DNA from: PSRF01 sp046726155
GTDB taxonomy: Bacteria > Acidobacteriota > Blastocatellia > Pyrinomonadales > Pyrinomonadaceae
Assembly: GCA_046726155.1 (NCBI GenBank)
Contig: JBKOZZ010000005.1
Location: forward strand, 5,997 to 69,996
Length of the DNA stretch: 64,000 bases
Direction: 5' to 3'
This document shows positions 1-8,968 of the stretch, in pieces; position 1 is the first letter of the stretch, and the number at the start of each line of letters is the position of its first letter. The translations under genes and the position numbers were made by a program. The notes under the pieces were generated by a model. The model ran no database searches and was not told the DNA's origin. It saw only the letters and a list, made by a program, of their open reading frames with translations.

Positions 1-1292
1 GGTTCGAGTCTGGCTGCGGCCGCGGAAACCAAAGTTGCGGCCCGGGGAGCCGTCCAGATCGATTCCGGCAATAAGAGCTGAAACCCTCTGGCTGTTTCCT
101 TGACCGTTCCATACTTCGCCAGCTTCTGCTTCAACATTGCTTCCGAGGCGCGTCGTTGTTGTTCCCGCGCTTCGGCATCTCTGCGTTCATCTTCCGCGCG
201 CTTCGCCCCCTCAATCCGGGCAAGATTGATTTTCGCCGTCTCGCCTTCTGCCCGCACTGTCTGGAGTTCGTCGCGCAGACGCGCAACCTCGCTGCGCTGC
301 TCGCGCAATTGCTCGTTTGCGCTGGCTGCGTCTCTCTCCGCCAATTCGCGGGCCCGTTGTTCGCGGTCCAAATCCGCGCGAAGTTGGTCAATTTCACGCT
401 GGGCCGATTCGGCTGTCTTCTCCGCCGTACGAAGCGCCTCATCCCGGCGTTGAATATCTTCGCGGCGCAAACGCGCTGAACGCCGGGTCAGCGCCATCTC
501 TTCGGCTTTCACGCCGAAGGAAGTTGCCTTGCGCGCTTTTACGTCAACGTCGGCAGTCGGCTCATCGAATCTCAACGCTTTCTCGGCGATTAATAGAAGG
601 TCCTCTGCTTCCTGAAGTTCCTGCGGGGCATCCTGTTGAGCGCCGGCGAAGCGAGCGAGGTTGATTGCCTGGCGCGCGCCCAGTAAGGAAACAGGAAGTT
701 CCTTGTAGTCCGTCGAGGCGATCTCGGGCACGCGCGGATCTCTAAAGTAGTCGCTCGAGTTTCCGATGTACTGCACGTTGACCGTTTCCATTTGGCTCCT
801 GCCCGGCCGTTGCGGAGCGATGTTCTCCAGCACCACCATGCGGCTGGGCACTTTCATAAGGAAATGGGGCTCAGCAGTGACAATCAGAGCAAAGGTCTGA
901 AGCGGAGTTGTTACGTCGAGCTTCGAAGCGATGAACGGGCTGCCACCTCGCTTTATTTCTCCGAGATTGTCAACGCTTCCACTCGGCGAAATGGCCCAGA
1001 GAATGAAGGTCGTATAGATTCCGCCGAGTTCGTTCGCGCGCGGCAAGTTATCAATAGCGAGTTCGACGCGCGTTCCCCGGCGACCGGCACGTTTGACCTT
1101 CGCCTCGCCCTTGAGACGCGGCAGCAAGGTGGTGCCCCGAAACTTAACCACAACAGTCTCATCGAGCGGGTAAGTAATGGCGATTGTGCGCCGCGGCAAA
1201 TCGCTCTGCGCGAAGATCGTCGCGCCGCAAACGGTTACACCCAGCACCAGTGATAAAACAGCAAATCGCGCTAAAACGGGACGAAAACGCAT
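1..1292 (-). CDS. OmpA-type envelope protein, C-terminus cut by window edge
   Basis: The reading frame stays open from an ATG at 1292 to the window edge (430 codons), with AAGGAG about 9 bases upstream. Residues 1 to about 29 form a signal peptide ending in an ATIFAQS-type site. A beta-rich domain of about 180 residues follows, then a long charged coiled coil (about 260-400) rich in Glu, Arg, Ala and Gln. The last visible stretch (YGTVKETARGFQL, then a LLPE segment) reads like the start of an OmpA peptidoglycan-binding domain. The likely role is an exported protein tethering the envelope to the cell wall. The OmpA call rests only on that entry segment because the diagnostic core lies outside the window. 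Several short frames on both strands here are shadows of this gene. Confidence 0.75.
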   Translation of the reverse strand, partial: MRFRPVLARFAVLSLVLGVTVCGATIFAQSDLPRRTIAITYPLDETVVVKFRGTTLLPRLKGEAKVKRAGRRGTRVELAIDNLPRANELGGIYTTFILWAISPSGSVDNLGEIKRGGSPFIASKLDVTTPLQTFALIVTAEPHFLMKVPSRMVVLENIAPQRPGRSQMETVNVQYIGNSSDYFRDPRVPEIASTDYKELPVSLLGARQAINLARFAGAQQDAPQELQEAEDLLLIAEKALRFDEPTADVDVKARKATSFGVKAEEMALTRRSARLRREDIQRRDEALRTAEKTAESAQREIDQLRADLDREQRARELAERDAASANEQLREQRSEVARLRDELQTVRAEGETAKINLARIEGAKRAEDERRDAEAREQQRRASEAMLKQKLAKYGTVKETARGFQLLLPESIWTAPRAATLVSAAAARLE

Positions 1293-1464
1293 AACAAGCA
1301 ACTCCTTATTAGTAGTCAAGGCTAACACCCCGGTCGTCGCCGGAAGGACTTCGTTGTAGTTGATGCAACGTCGGAGTTCATTGTTGCCGACGGGCAGGAA
1401 AAGGGTCAAGTTAGCGAGTATTGGGTGGTCGAGGTTCGATAAGCTTAGCTTGTCGTAAACGCCA

Positions 1465-1484
1465 CGACAAACTGAAGTTTATCG
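1465..1484. repeat. Short palindrome, CGACAAAC family
   Basis: A 20-base near-perfect palindrome (one mismatch) in the gap upstream of the OmpA-type gene. The same 20-base word recurs without mismatch at 37251-37270, and a close relative lies at 8738-8760. Confidence 0.7.
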
Positions 1485-1513
1485 GACATTGTCACTAAAC
1501 GGACCAGTAACAG

Positions 1514-1720
1514 TCAGCTACCAGAGGAGGCTTTGTGATAGCGGGTTTTGCGGTCGGCTGTTATCTGAACGACGGCCATGGAGAAGGCAGCGACGAGCAG
1601 CATATGAATGTAACCGCCCTTATGAAAGGCAAGCTTTAGAATGAGCCAGATTATCAGACACACTCCAGAAATCAGCCACAACGGCGCCAGGTTTTTCAAA
1701 CGAATCTTCGAATTAAACAT
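1514..1720 (-). CDS. Small two-helix membrane protein
   Basis: A 68-residue protein starting MFNSKIRLKN. The frame stays open further upstream, but that extension is Cys/Arg-rich and does not look like protein, so the internal ATG at 1720 is preferred. Two hydrophobic segments (about 11-29 and 35-50) are separated by KLAFHKGGYIHMLL, resembling the short lmo0937/DUF5670-type membrane proteins, whose loop carries a similar G-x-I-H-x-LL pattern. Function is unknown. It sits alone between the OmpA-type gene and the response regulator, all on the minus strand. The ribosome site is weak. Confidence 0.55.
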   Translation of the reverse strand: MFNSKIRLKNLAPLWLISGVCLIIWLILKLAFHKGGYIHMLLVAAFSMAVVQITADRKTRYHKASSGS

Positions 1721-1951
1721 AGCTGGTGACAGCTGAGCGCCGCCGGCCAAACGGGGAAACCTCACAACAAACACAGTGATAACAACTGATAGCCGGCATC
1801 GCAGCAAAGACAGGTGGAAGTCGCAAATTTGTTCACTGAAAAGTAACCCAGAATTTTGGTGAGCGAAACAACACCGCTTGAAAAACAACCCTGGTTGGAA
1901 TATGTCCGCCGACTCTTTTGTCCGTGACTAAGCCTACGGACCAGGCGTTAG

Positions 1952-2680
1952 CTATGGAGCTTCGTTTAGTTTGTATCCGACGCCGCGGACGGTAAGCACG
2001 TAGCGGGGGTTTTTGGGATCAGTCTCCAGTTTCTTCCTCAAGCGATTGATGTGTGGATCGATGTTCCGTTGATAGCCCTCGTATTCTGTGCTCCAAACTC
2101 TATCCAGCAGCGCATTGCGCGACCAGGCGCGTCCCGGTTCAGATGCGAGCAACTCCAGAATCTGAAATTCAAGGGGCGTAAGATCGACGCGAGCACCCTG
2201 CCTGATCACCTCGTGGCGCCGCTTGTCGATCACCAGATCGCCAACCTGGACGCGCTCGCTGTCGGTTTCTGGTTGCATTCCGCTCGTGCGTCGCAAGAGA
2301 GCTTCAACGCGAAACTCCAGCTCTCGCGGACTAAACGGTTTCGCCAGATAGTCGTCAGCTCCCGCTTCGTAGCCGGCCACTTTGTAGTCGAGCGCATCGT
2401 GGGCCGTCAAAAAAAGCGCTGGAGTTTGCACCCCTCGTTCGCGTACCCGTTTGAGTAGTTCAAAGCCAGTCATGCCGGGCATCGAAACGTCAAGGATGAA
2501 ACAATCAAACCGTCCAGTCGTGGCCGGTTCGAGTGCCTCTGCGCCGCTTTCGCGCTCATCAACCTGGAATCCGAGCCGGCGAAAATATTCCGCCAGCAGT
2601 AGACGCATGTCGGCATCGTCGTCGACGATTAGCAGCCGTTTTCCGGCATACTTACTGGTTACTTGTGATGGTTGTCCCAA
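1952..2680 (-). CDS. OmpR/PhoB-class response regulator
   Basis: A 242-residue two-domain regulator. The receiver domain (about 14-130) has the acidic pocket D20-D22, phosphoacceptor Asp64 in CFILDVSMPG, Thr92 and Lys114. A winged-helix DNA-binding domain (about 140-240) ends with the usual RGVGYKL wing. It would be phosphorylated by a sensor kinase and bind promoter DNA as a dimer. No histidine kinase lies beside it, so it is an orphan here and its signal cannot be inferred. The start is TTG at 2680, with AGGA about 11 bases upstream; no ATG precedes the receiver domain in this frame. Confidence 0.9.
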   Translation of the reverse strand: MGQPSQVTSKYAGKRLLIVDDDADMRLLLAEYFRRLGFQVDERESGAEALEPATTGRFDCFILDVSMPGMTGFELLKRVRERGVQTPALFLTAHDALDYKVAGYEAGADDYLAKPFSPRELEFRVEALLRRTSGMQPETDSERVQVGDLVIDKRRHEVIRQGARVDLTPLEFQILELLASEPGRAWSRNALLDRVWSTEYEGYQRNIDPHINRLRKKLETDPKNPRYVLTVRGVGYKLNEAP

Positions 2681-2850
2681 GTTCTTGTTGGTCCTAAATA
2701 ATGCTGGTGGAATATCAAAAGGATTATAGCTTAGTTTTTAGAGTTGTTGTCCAAGAAAAGCTCGGGCTCAGGTATAGCGCACGCGTTTACAAAATCTGGA
2801 GCGGAGGAAATCCCCGCGTGTGGGTGGTAGTGGCCGTCTTCATTGGGACC

Positions 2851-2933
2851 GCGGGCGTCCCGCCCGCTCCGAGGTCCGTTGACTTTAACTCCCGATGCTT
2901 GCGCCTGCCGTACGCGGGCGGGCGGGACGCCTG
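2851..2933. repeat. GC-rich inverted repeat in the gap before the exporter gene
   Basis: The 450-base gap between the regulator and the ABC exporter contains a 13-base perfect inverted repeat (2855-2867 against 2918-2930) inside longer GC-rich arms that spell GCGGGCGTCCCGCCCGC and its approximate complement. It looks like a dispersed intergenic element rather than a terminator, because no T-run follows on either strand. Nothing else recognisable is seen in the gap. Confidence 0.55.
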
Positions 2934-3132
2934 ATGCGTTCCCAGGAAAACGTTGATCGCGGGAATTCAAACTGCGCCAGTACCAAAAAATTCCTCCGCC
3001 TTGACGCAGTCGCACGCGGCTAAGTATAGTTCTCTTTACTTTTACAGCCGTCTTTTAATCCTTCCACGGACTGTCGGGAGCCTTCGCGGAGAGATTCGTA
3101 AAACTCGTTCGCCAGAGTAATTGCAACTGCCG

Positions 3133-4935
3133 ATGCGCGACCTCAAGAGACTTCTAAGATACATCAAGCCTCACTGGGAAACCTTCGCACTGGCGACCTT
3201 TGCGATGTTGCTCGTGGGCCTGCTGGAAATCGCCATTGGCTCACTCATAGTACCCATTTTCGATCAGGCTCTTACCAGGGGGGGCGGCCAACGCACGCAG
3301 ACTCTTTTTGGCCTCCAGCGTCTTATTCCTGACTCCGGTCTGGCGGCCTGGAAAACAATATCGCTGCTCCTGCTAGCATTCACGCTGGCCAAGGGTGTGG
3401 CCGAGTATTTCTCCACGTTCCTGATGGCGCGGATCGGCCAATCCGCTGTTCTGAAGTTACGCCAGGATCTCTACAGTCATTTGCTCAATCAGGCGGCGAG
3501 CTTTTTTGAACGGCACCGTACCAACTATCTGGTCTCACGCCTGGTCACGAGCGCGGCCGCCATTGAGGTATCGGTGACCAGCACACTGCGAGATATGCTG
3601 CGCGAAAGTTTCACCTTGATCGCGTTTCTCGCAGCTTCGTTTTACTACAGTTGGCGACTAACCTTGGGATCACTGGCAATTGCGCCGATTGTTGCTGTTC
3701 TCACCGCCCGCTTCGGCACGGCGTTACGCAACCTTTCTCGCGAGAGTTTCGAGGGCAACAAGGAGCTCACGGATACTGCGCAAGAAGCACTATCAAACCA
3801 AACGATCGTTAAGGCGTATCGCGGTGAAAGTCGCGAGGCGACTCGCTTCACGACAGTGGCCCAGCGCATCGTTCGCGCTAACCTGCGCACCGCCAGAATC
3901 TCCGGCTTTGCGCCGCCGACGATCGAGATGATTGGCGTGGTGTTCATAGTCTTCCTGCTCTTTTTTGGCCAGCGTGAAATTGTTTCCGGGCGAATGAACG
4001 CAGCCCAGTTCGTCACCTTTCTGTTTTTTCTATTTCGCAGTTACGACCCAATGCGCAAGCTGTCGCGACTGCAAAACAGCATGGAGCAGGCGCTGGCGGC
4101 AGCTCATCACGTTTGGGAAATAATGGACGAGCATGCGGAACTGGTAGAGAAGAAAGACGCTCGCGAACTCCTGCCACTGGTGCGCGCGATTGAGTTGAAA
4201 AACGTGTCCTTTGGATATCCGAATGAGGAGCGTTCGGTCTTGCGCGAAGTAAATTTGGAAATTCCGGCTGGATCGATGGTGGCGCTGGTGGGTGAATCCG
4301 GCGGCGGGAAGTCTACACTGACAAAGCTATTGCCGCGGTTTCATGATCCTATTTCCGGCGGCGTCTTCTGGGATGGCATCGACCTTCGCAACGCTAAGAT
4401 TTCCAGCCTGCGCGGGCAAATAGCGTTGGTTACGCAGGAGACCGTGCTTTTCAACGACACGGTGCGCCACAATATTGCCTACGGAAAGCCAGGCGCTACA
4501 CAAGCCGAGATCGAAGAGGCAGCACGTATAGCCTTCGCGCACGATTTTATTATGGAGCTGCCGCAAAAGTATGAAACTATTGTTGGCGAGCGCGGCATCT
4601 TCCTTTCAGGAGGCCAGCGGCAGCGTCTGGCAATTGCACGTTCACTATTGGTTGACGCGCCGGTGTTGATTCTGGATGAGGCGACCTCGGCGCTCGACGC
4701 AGAATCTGAACGGTTCGTGCAGCAGGCGATTGCGAACCTGGTGCGAAACCGGACGACGATCGTCATCGCCCATCGTCTCTCCACCATTCGCCGCGCCAAC
4801 ACAATCGTGGTGATGGAAGGTGGCAGAATAACCGAAATAGGCAGTCATGCGGAGCTGCTGGCCAGGGGCGGACAGTATCGCCGTTTGTATGAACTGCAGT
4901 TTGCGAACGAAGAAGAAGAATTGGTGAATCAGTAG
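3133..4935 (+). CDS. msbA: MsbA-like lipid/multidrug ABC exporter (fused TMD-NBD)
   Basis: A half-transporter of 600 residues: six membrane helices in the first ~310 residues, then an ATPase domain. Visible motifs are Walker A GESGGGKST (387-395), signature LSGGQRQR (from 491), Walker B LILDEATSALD (Asp515, Glu516) and switch His547. It works as a homodimer in the inner membrane; the overall match is to MsbA-type lipid A or lipid flippases, but drug export cannot be excluded. The ATG at 3133 (MRDLKRLLRY) is chosen over an in-frame TTG at 3121; neither has a strong ribosome site. The stop codon lies inside a heptanucleotide repeat array. Confidence 0.88.
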   Translation: MRDLKRLLRYIKPHWETFALATFAMLLVGLLEIAIGSLIVPIFDQALTRGGGQRTQTLFGLQRLIPDSGLAAWKTISLLLLAFTLAKGVAEYFSTFLMARIGQSAVLKLRQDLYSHLLNQAASFFERHRTNYLVSRLVTSAAAIEVSVTSTLRDMLRESFTLIAFLAASFYYSWRLTLGSLAIAPIVAVLTARFGTALRNLSRESFEGNKELTDTAQEALSNQTIVKAYRGESREATRFTTVAQRIVRANLRTARISGFAPPTIEMIGVVFIVFLLFFGQREIVSGRMNAAQFVTFLFFLFRSYDPMRKLSRLQNSMEQALAAAHHVWEIMDEHAELVEKKDARELLPLVRAIELKNVSFGYPNEERSVLREVNLEIPAGSMVALVGESGGGKSTLTKLLPRFHDPISGGVFWDGIDLRNAKISSLRGQIALVTQETVLFNDTVRHNIAYGKPGATQAEIEEAARIAFAHDFIMELPQKYETIVGERGIFLSGGQRQRLAIARSLLVDAPVLILDEATSALDAESERFVQQAIANLVRNRTTIVIAHRLSTIRRANTIVVMEGGRITEIGSHAELLARGGQYRRLYELQFANEEEELVNQ

Positions 4936-5050
4936 TCCAGTTGTCAGTAGTCCGTGTAGATCCGACCCTTGATGGGATTTGTCTCCGTGCAAAGAACATC
5001 TGAACATATTGTTGAACAACTACTGACTACGGACTACGAACAACTGACAA
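4931..5050. repeat. Mirrored heptanucleotide array (GTCAGTA type)
   Basis: The left arm (4931-4955) reads as degenerate 7-base units AGTAGTC/CAGTTGT/CAGTAGT/CCGT. The right arm (5014-5050) carries the complementary units (CTGACTA, CGGACTA, CGAACAA, CTGACAA). The arms could pair around a ~58-base centre. The element fills the msbA-yicC gap and supplies the msbA stop codon. Confidence 0.75.
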
Positions 5051-5054
5051 GAGT

Positions 5055-5933
5055 ATGAAATCAATGACCGGATATGGACGTGGATCTGCGGATGGCGAAC
5101 ACTTTGCCGTGTCTGTGGATCTGAAAACCGTAAATAATCGCTTTCTCGATGTCCATCTGCGTCTCAGCGGCGAGTTGTCGTCGCTCGAGCCCGTCATCAA
5201 GCGCCAAATTAGTGCAAAACTTTCCCGCGGTCGGGTCGATGTAACAGTTAACTTCGAAAAGACGTCGCAAACGGCGTACGAGTTGAACCGGCCGTTGATT
5301 GCCGGCTACGTTCACGCCCTGCGGGAAATGCAAAAAGAGTTCAGCATTGGCGGCGATCTCGATATCAACGTGCTGGCGCGGCTGCCAGGTGCGCTGCAGC
5401 CCGCGCGCGACGGACTCAGCGATGATGTAGTCGCAGGCATTGAAAAAGCGCTCGCCGAAGGACTGGATGAACTCGAACGCATGCGCACACAGGAAGGCGA
5501 GGCGCTGCGGCGGGAAATGGCTGAGCGAATAGATAAGATAGACGCGCTGGTGCCGACGATTGAAGACGCGGCTGCTGGTTTGGTCGACGCGTATCGTGCC
5601 CGACTGCAAAAGCGCATCGGAGAGTTGTTGAGCCGCAATGGCCAACTCGTGGAGATCGACCCGGGGAGGTTGGCCCAGGAGGTTGCCTATCTTTCCGACC
5701 GCAGCGATGTGAGCGAGGAAATGGTCCGGCTCCGTAGTCACCTGACGCAATTTCGCGAAGCTCTGAATTCAACTGGTGAGACCGGTAAGATGCTCGATTT
5801 TCTGTTACAGGAATTAAACCGCGAAGCCAATACGACCTTGTCAAAATCAACCGACCTAACGATTAAAGAGGCCGCGCTGGCTATTAAGGCGGAAGTAGAA
5901 AAACTTCGCGAACAGGTCCAGAATGTTGAGTGA
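5055..5933 (+). CDS. yicC: YicC-family endoribonuclease
   Basis: A 292-residue protein opening with the family signature MKSMTGYGRG and carrying the YicC N-terminal domain (about 1-155). The C-terminal DUF1732 domain includes EVAYLSDRSDVSEEMVRL-type conserved residues near 215-235. Known members are RNases acting on structured RNA or small RNA. Length is normal. It overlaps the next gene (gmk) by 11 bases, so translation is probably coupled, and the yicC-gmk-rpoZ order is a widely conserved set. Confidence 0.93.
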   Translation: MKSMTGYGRGSADGEHFAVSVDLKTVNNRFLDVHLRLSGELSSLEPVIKRQISAKLSRGRVDVTVNFEKTSQTAYELNRPLIAGYVHALREMQKEFSIGGDLDINVLARLPGALQPARDGLSDDVVAGIEKALAEGLDELERMRTQEGEALRREMAERIDKIDALVPTIEDAAAGLVDAYRARLQKRIGELLSRNGQLVEIDPGRLAQEVAYLSDRSDVSEEMVRLRSHLTQFREALNSTGETGKMLDFLLQELNREANTTLSKSTDLTIKEAALAIKAEVEKLREQVQNVE

Positions 5934-6651
5934 AATAGACGAGCACCTTCAAAACGAGCTAAACACGGCAACAAAGGAAGGACGCGGCATTCTGTTCGTT
6001 GTCAGCTCTCCTTCCGGTGGCGGCAAAGGCACGCTGATTCAGCGCGTGTTGAATAGGGTGCCAAATCTTAGCTATTCTGTGTCCTTCACAACGCGAGCGC
6101 CCAGAAACGGCGAGGCGGATGGCCGGGAATATTTCTTCGTCACACAGGAACAGTTTCAGGAAATGGTGGCTGCCGATGAGTTTCTTGAATGGGCACACGT
6201 CCACGGCAAACTCTATGGAACAGCCCGCGCGCAGGTTGCACGCGAAATATCTGGGGGCCGGGACATTATTCTTGAAGTAGACGTTCAGGGAGCGGCAAGC
6301 GTCCGGGCGCTGATGGCGGATTCCGTCAGCATATTCATTTTGCCGCCCTCGTTTGAAATCCTGAGACAACGGTTGGAGGCGCGCGGAACGGATTCCCCTG
6401 AGGAGCTCGATTTGCGCTTGCGCAATGCCCCGACTGAACTGAAGGACTATTCGGCATTTCAATACGTAATCATCAACGACGATGCGGACCGTGCAGCAGA
6501 GCAGATGACTGCAATAGTGCAGGCCGAACGCGCCCGGCTTAGTCGTCAGGGTCCCAGGGTGAAACGCGTTGTTGAAGCTTTTACCGCGAGCGAGACACTA
6601 CAGCCACCAACGACTCAAGCCGCAGATGATGGAAGTGGCAATTCTAATTGA
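5923..6651 (+). CDS. gmk: Guanylate kinase
   Basis: Phosphorylates GMP to GDP in the cytoplasm. The P-loop SPSGGGKGT is at 29-37, followed by the GMP-binding segment (SVSFTTRAPRNGEADGREY, about 52-70) and an EVDVQGA strand. At 242 residues it is about 35 longer than the usual enzyme, with roughly 20 extra residues before the P-loop region and a polar C-terminal tail. The start overlaps the end of yicC. An internal start nearer GRGILFVVSS would shorten the N-terminal extension, but the ATG at 5923 is the only obvious one in frame. Confidence 0.93.
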   Translation: MLSEIDEHLQNELNTATKEGRGILFVVSSPSGGGKGTLIQRVLNRVPNLSYSVSFTTRAPRNGEADGREYFFVTQEQFQEMVAADEFLEWAHVHGKLYGTARAQVAREISGGRDIILEVDVQGAASVRALMADSVSIFILPPSFEILRQRLEARGTDSPEELDLRLRNAPTELKDYSAFQYVIINDDADRAAEQMTAIVQAERARLSRQGPRVKRVVEAFTASETLQPPTTQAADDGSGNSN

Positions 6652-6686
6652 ATCTTATAAGTGAACTGGGAGGAGCAACCGCCAAA

Positions 6687-6917
6687 ATGTCATTAATAGA
6701 AGAGACCGAAGTGGCCGCAGAAGATGCCGAGACGCAGGAGATCGACTCGAAATATCGTCTGATTATTCTAGCCGCAAAAAGAAGTAAACAACTCCAAAGA
6801 GGCGCGCGCCCCCGCATCGATATCGATGCGTTGAAACACAAAAACACACGCATTGCCCTGGAAGAAGTGATGCGCGGCCGCGTGAATTTCACCGTCAACA
6901 CAGATGGGGAAGAATAA
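6687..6917 (+). CDS. rpoZ: RNA polymerase omega subunit
   Basis: A 76-residue protein with the omega core: KYRLIILAAKRSKQLQRG followed by NTRIALEEVMRG. It stabilises and assembles the beta-prime subunit of RNA polymerase. The ATG at 6687 is chosen because a GGGAGGAG ribosome site lies about 12 bases upstream; an in-frame TTG at 6648 would add 13 residues overlapping gmk. It is the last gene of the yicC-gmk-rpoZ set and converges on the ETF-QO gene after only 36 bases. Confidence 0.9.
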   Translation: MSLIEETEVAAEDAETQEIDSKYRLIILAAKRSKQLQRGARPRIDIDALKHKNTRIALEEVMRGRVNFTVNTDGEE

Positions 6918-6953
6918 AATGCTCGGTGTCTCCCGAGGAGAAGTGTGGGACCC

Positions 6954-8663
6954 TCACATACCCTTGTAGTCAGGTCCACCGCCACCTTCCGGCGTTACCC
7001 AGTTAATGATCTGGTAAGGATCCATAATGTCGCAGGTTTTGCAATGAACGCAGTTTGAAAAGTTAATCTGCAACTTGCGTCTGCCGTTGACACCATCATC
7101 AACCATTTCATAAACAGCCGCAGGGCAAAACCTTTGGCAAGGATTTCCGTATTCCTCAGCGCAGCGCGTCGAGCAGATGTTTGTGTCAAGCACGTGAAGG
7201 TGGCTGGGCTGATCCTCACTGTGACCGACCGCGGCGTGATAAACGTCGGTCAACTTATTAAAAGCTATCTTGCCGTCAAACTTAAGTCCATCGTAACGCT
7301 GCTCGATACTGTCTCCATGGTAGCCATACGCTGAGAGCTTCTTCATTTCCTCATGCCCTGCTGTTGCTTTTGCGCGATCAAAGAGTCCCCAGGCTCTGCC
7401 ACCGGTGATGAACTGAAACCCGGTATTCACCAGGCCCAACCAGCGGCCATGTTTGAAACCTGCGTGAAAGTTTCGAACTCTGCGCAACTCAGGAATGATC
7501 CAACTCTCATTGACTAGTTGTTCATAACGGCGCAATTGTTTCGCCGAATAGTCTTTTGCCAAGAGCGCCTCGAAGATTGTCTCAGCTGCCAGCATCCCGC
7601 TCTTGATCGCGGAGTGGATTCCCTTCAACCGTTGCGAGTCAAGAAATCCCGCGCAGTCGCCCACCAACAAAACTCCGTCCGCGTAAATCTGCGGCATGGC
7701 GAAATAGCCGCCAGCGGCAATGGTCTTAGCTCCATAGCGGATCATCTTTCCGCCTTCAAGCAGCCGTCGAAGAAACGGATGCTGTTTGAAACGTTGAAAT
7801 TCTGCGTGTGGATCAAGCAGCGGATCCTTGTAATCCAAACCGGTAACGTAGCCAACATTTAGAATGCGATTCTGCATTCCATAAATCCAACCACCGCCAT
7901 ATGTTTGCGCGTCGGACGGAAATCCGAGCGTGTGAGTTACGCGGCCGGTGGGATAACGATCGTCCGGCAGTTCCCACAGCTCTTTCACGCCGATGCTGTA
8001 AACCTGCGGCTCGCGGCCTTCGTCCAGCCCGAGACGTTGAACTAATTGCTTAGTGAGCGAACCGCGCGGTCCTTCACCCAGAACTGTTATCTTGGCCAAG
8101 AGATCTACGCCAGGCTCGAAATTGGGTTTGCGCTTCCCTTCCTTATCGATTCCTTTGTCACCCGTGCGCACGCCGATGACCTGATCGTTTTCATCGTAAA
8201 GCACCTCGGCGCCAGGAAATTCAGGAAATACATTGACGCCGGCTTCTTCGCATTTTTCACCCAGCCAAGCCGTGAGCCGATTGAGCGACACAATGTAGTA
8301 GCCGTGATTCTTCAGCGGCGGAGGCGTGATCGGCGAACGAATGGCGCGATTCTTTGTCAGGTAGAGGAAATAGTCTTCGTTGACGGTGGATTCAAGCGGC
8401 GCTCCCTGTCCGACGAAATCCGGCATCAACTCTCGCAATGCTCGTGGATCCATTACCGCGCCGGAAAGAATATGGGCGCCAACTGAAGCACCTTTTTCGA
8501 TCACTCCGATTTCAATCTCGCCGAGTGGCTCGCCCTGGCGCTCGCCACTCTTCACGGCATCATTGTGCGTTCGTATTAAGCGAGCGAGGTGTAATGCACC
8601 GCTCAGGTTTGCCGGACCGGCGCCGACGAAGACAACATCCATTTCCAGAGTTTCGCGTTCCAT
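6954..8663 (-). CDS. Electron transfer flavoprotein-ubiquinone oxidoreductase
   Basis: Passes electrons from electron transfer flavoprotein (fed by acyl-CoA dehydrogenases) to the quinone pool at the membrane. At 569 residues it has normal length. An N-terminal FAD motif VVFVGAGPAN is near 10-20. A C-terminal ferredoxin-like module carries the cluster cysteines (CQRFCP, then CVHCKTC) and ends in the family-typical GGGGPDYKGM. The ATG at 8663 is used; a TTG codon lies just before it. A FadR-like palindrome sits at its promoter (8772-8785), which fits a role in fatty-acid oxidation. No etfAB genes are in the window. Confidence 0.93.
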   Translation of the reverse strand: MERETLEMDVVFVGAGPANLSGALHLARLIRTHNDAVKSGERQGEPLGEIEIGVIEKGASVGAHILSGAVMDPRALRELMPDFVGQGAPLESTVNEDYFLYLTKNRAIRSPITPPPLKNHGYYIVSLNRLTAWLGEKCEEAGVNVFPEFPGAEVLYDENDQVIGVRTGDKGIDKEGKRKPNFEPGVDLLAKITVLGEGPRGSLTKQLVQRLGLDEGREPQVYSIGVKELWELPDDRYPTGRVTHTLGFPSDAQTYGGGWIYGMQNRILNVGYVTGLDYKDPLLDPHAEFQRFKQHPFLRRLLEGGKMIRYGAKTIAAGGYFAMPQIYADGVLLVGDCAGFLDSQRLKGIHSAIKSGMLAAETIFEALLAKDYSAKQLRRYEQLVNESWIIPELRRVRNFHAGFKHGRWLGLVNTGFQFITGGRAWGLFDRAKATAGHEEMKKLSAYGYHGDSIEQRYDGLKFDGKIAFNKLTDVYHAAVGHSEDQPSHLHVLDTNICSTRCAEEYGNPCQRFCPAAVYEMVDDGVNGRRKLQINFSNCVHCKTCDIMDPYQIINWVTPEGGGGPDYKGM

Positions 8664-8737
8664 CAATTAATTCCCTCAACAGCCCCGTGCGACCGGCCTG
8701 GTTTGTCGTTTCGTATCATTCATCTGCTGGCGCACAC

Positions 8738-8760
8738 TGCGACAAACGAAGTTTGTCGCA
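8738..8760. repeat. Short palindrome, CGACAAAC family
   Basis: A 23-base palindrome with 10-base arms TGCGACAAAC and GTTTGTCGCA around GAA. It lies between the ETF-QO start and its putative operator, and is related to the elements at 1465 and 37251. It could also form a hairpin in the ETF-QO leader. Confidence 0.7.
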
Positions 8761-8771
8761 ACTGGTAAAAA

Positions 8772-8799
8772 TGAATGGTCATTCAGTTTCATGAGTATA
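8772..8799 (-). promoter_or_regulatory. Candidate promoter and FadR-like operator for ETF-QO
   Basis: On the minus strand a TATACT box (8794-8799) is followed at once by the palindrome TGAATG-AC-CATTCA (8772-8785, perfect 6-base arms). The half-sites equal those known for the TetR-family fatty-acid regulator FadR of Bacillus, although its spacer is longer. The position just downstream of a predicted start site suits repression. The -35 region is weak. No TetR gene is nearby. Confidence 0.4.
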
Positions 8800-8968
8800 A
8801 CAAATACAGCGAAACACCCGAAGTTTGGAGGAAGCTCCAGCGACGGACTATTCGGAGCATGATTGCTGTAGTCGAGGTCAAGATCTCGATGCGGTCAGTG
8901 CGAGCGTTCGTTGTTTTCCAATCGAGACTGTAGAATGCAATAAATCCTAAAAGTTGAGAGTTTTTTAA

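Noticed and set aside
5061..5750. A 229-codon open frame antisense to yicC
   Set aside because: A shadow of yicC; the sense strand encodes a full, well-conserved protein.
6918..6953. Terminator between rpoZ and ETF-QO
   Set aside because: Only a very short GTGGG/CCCAC-type pairing without a T-run could be found.
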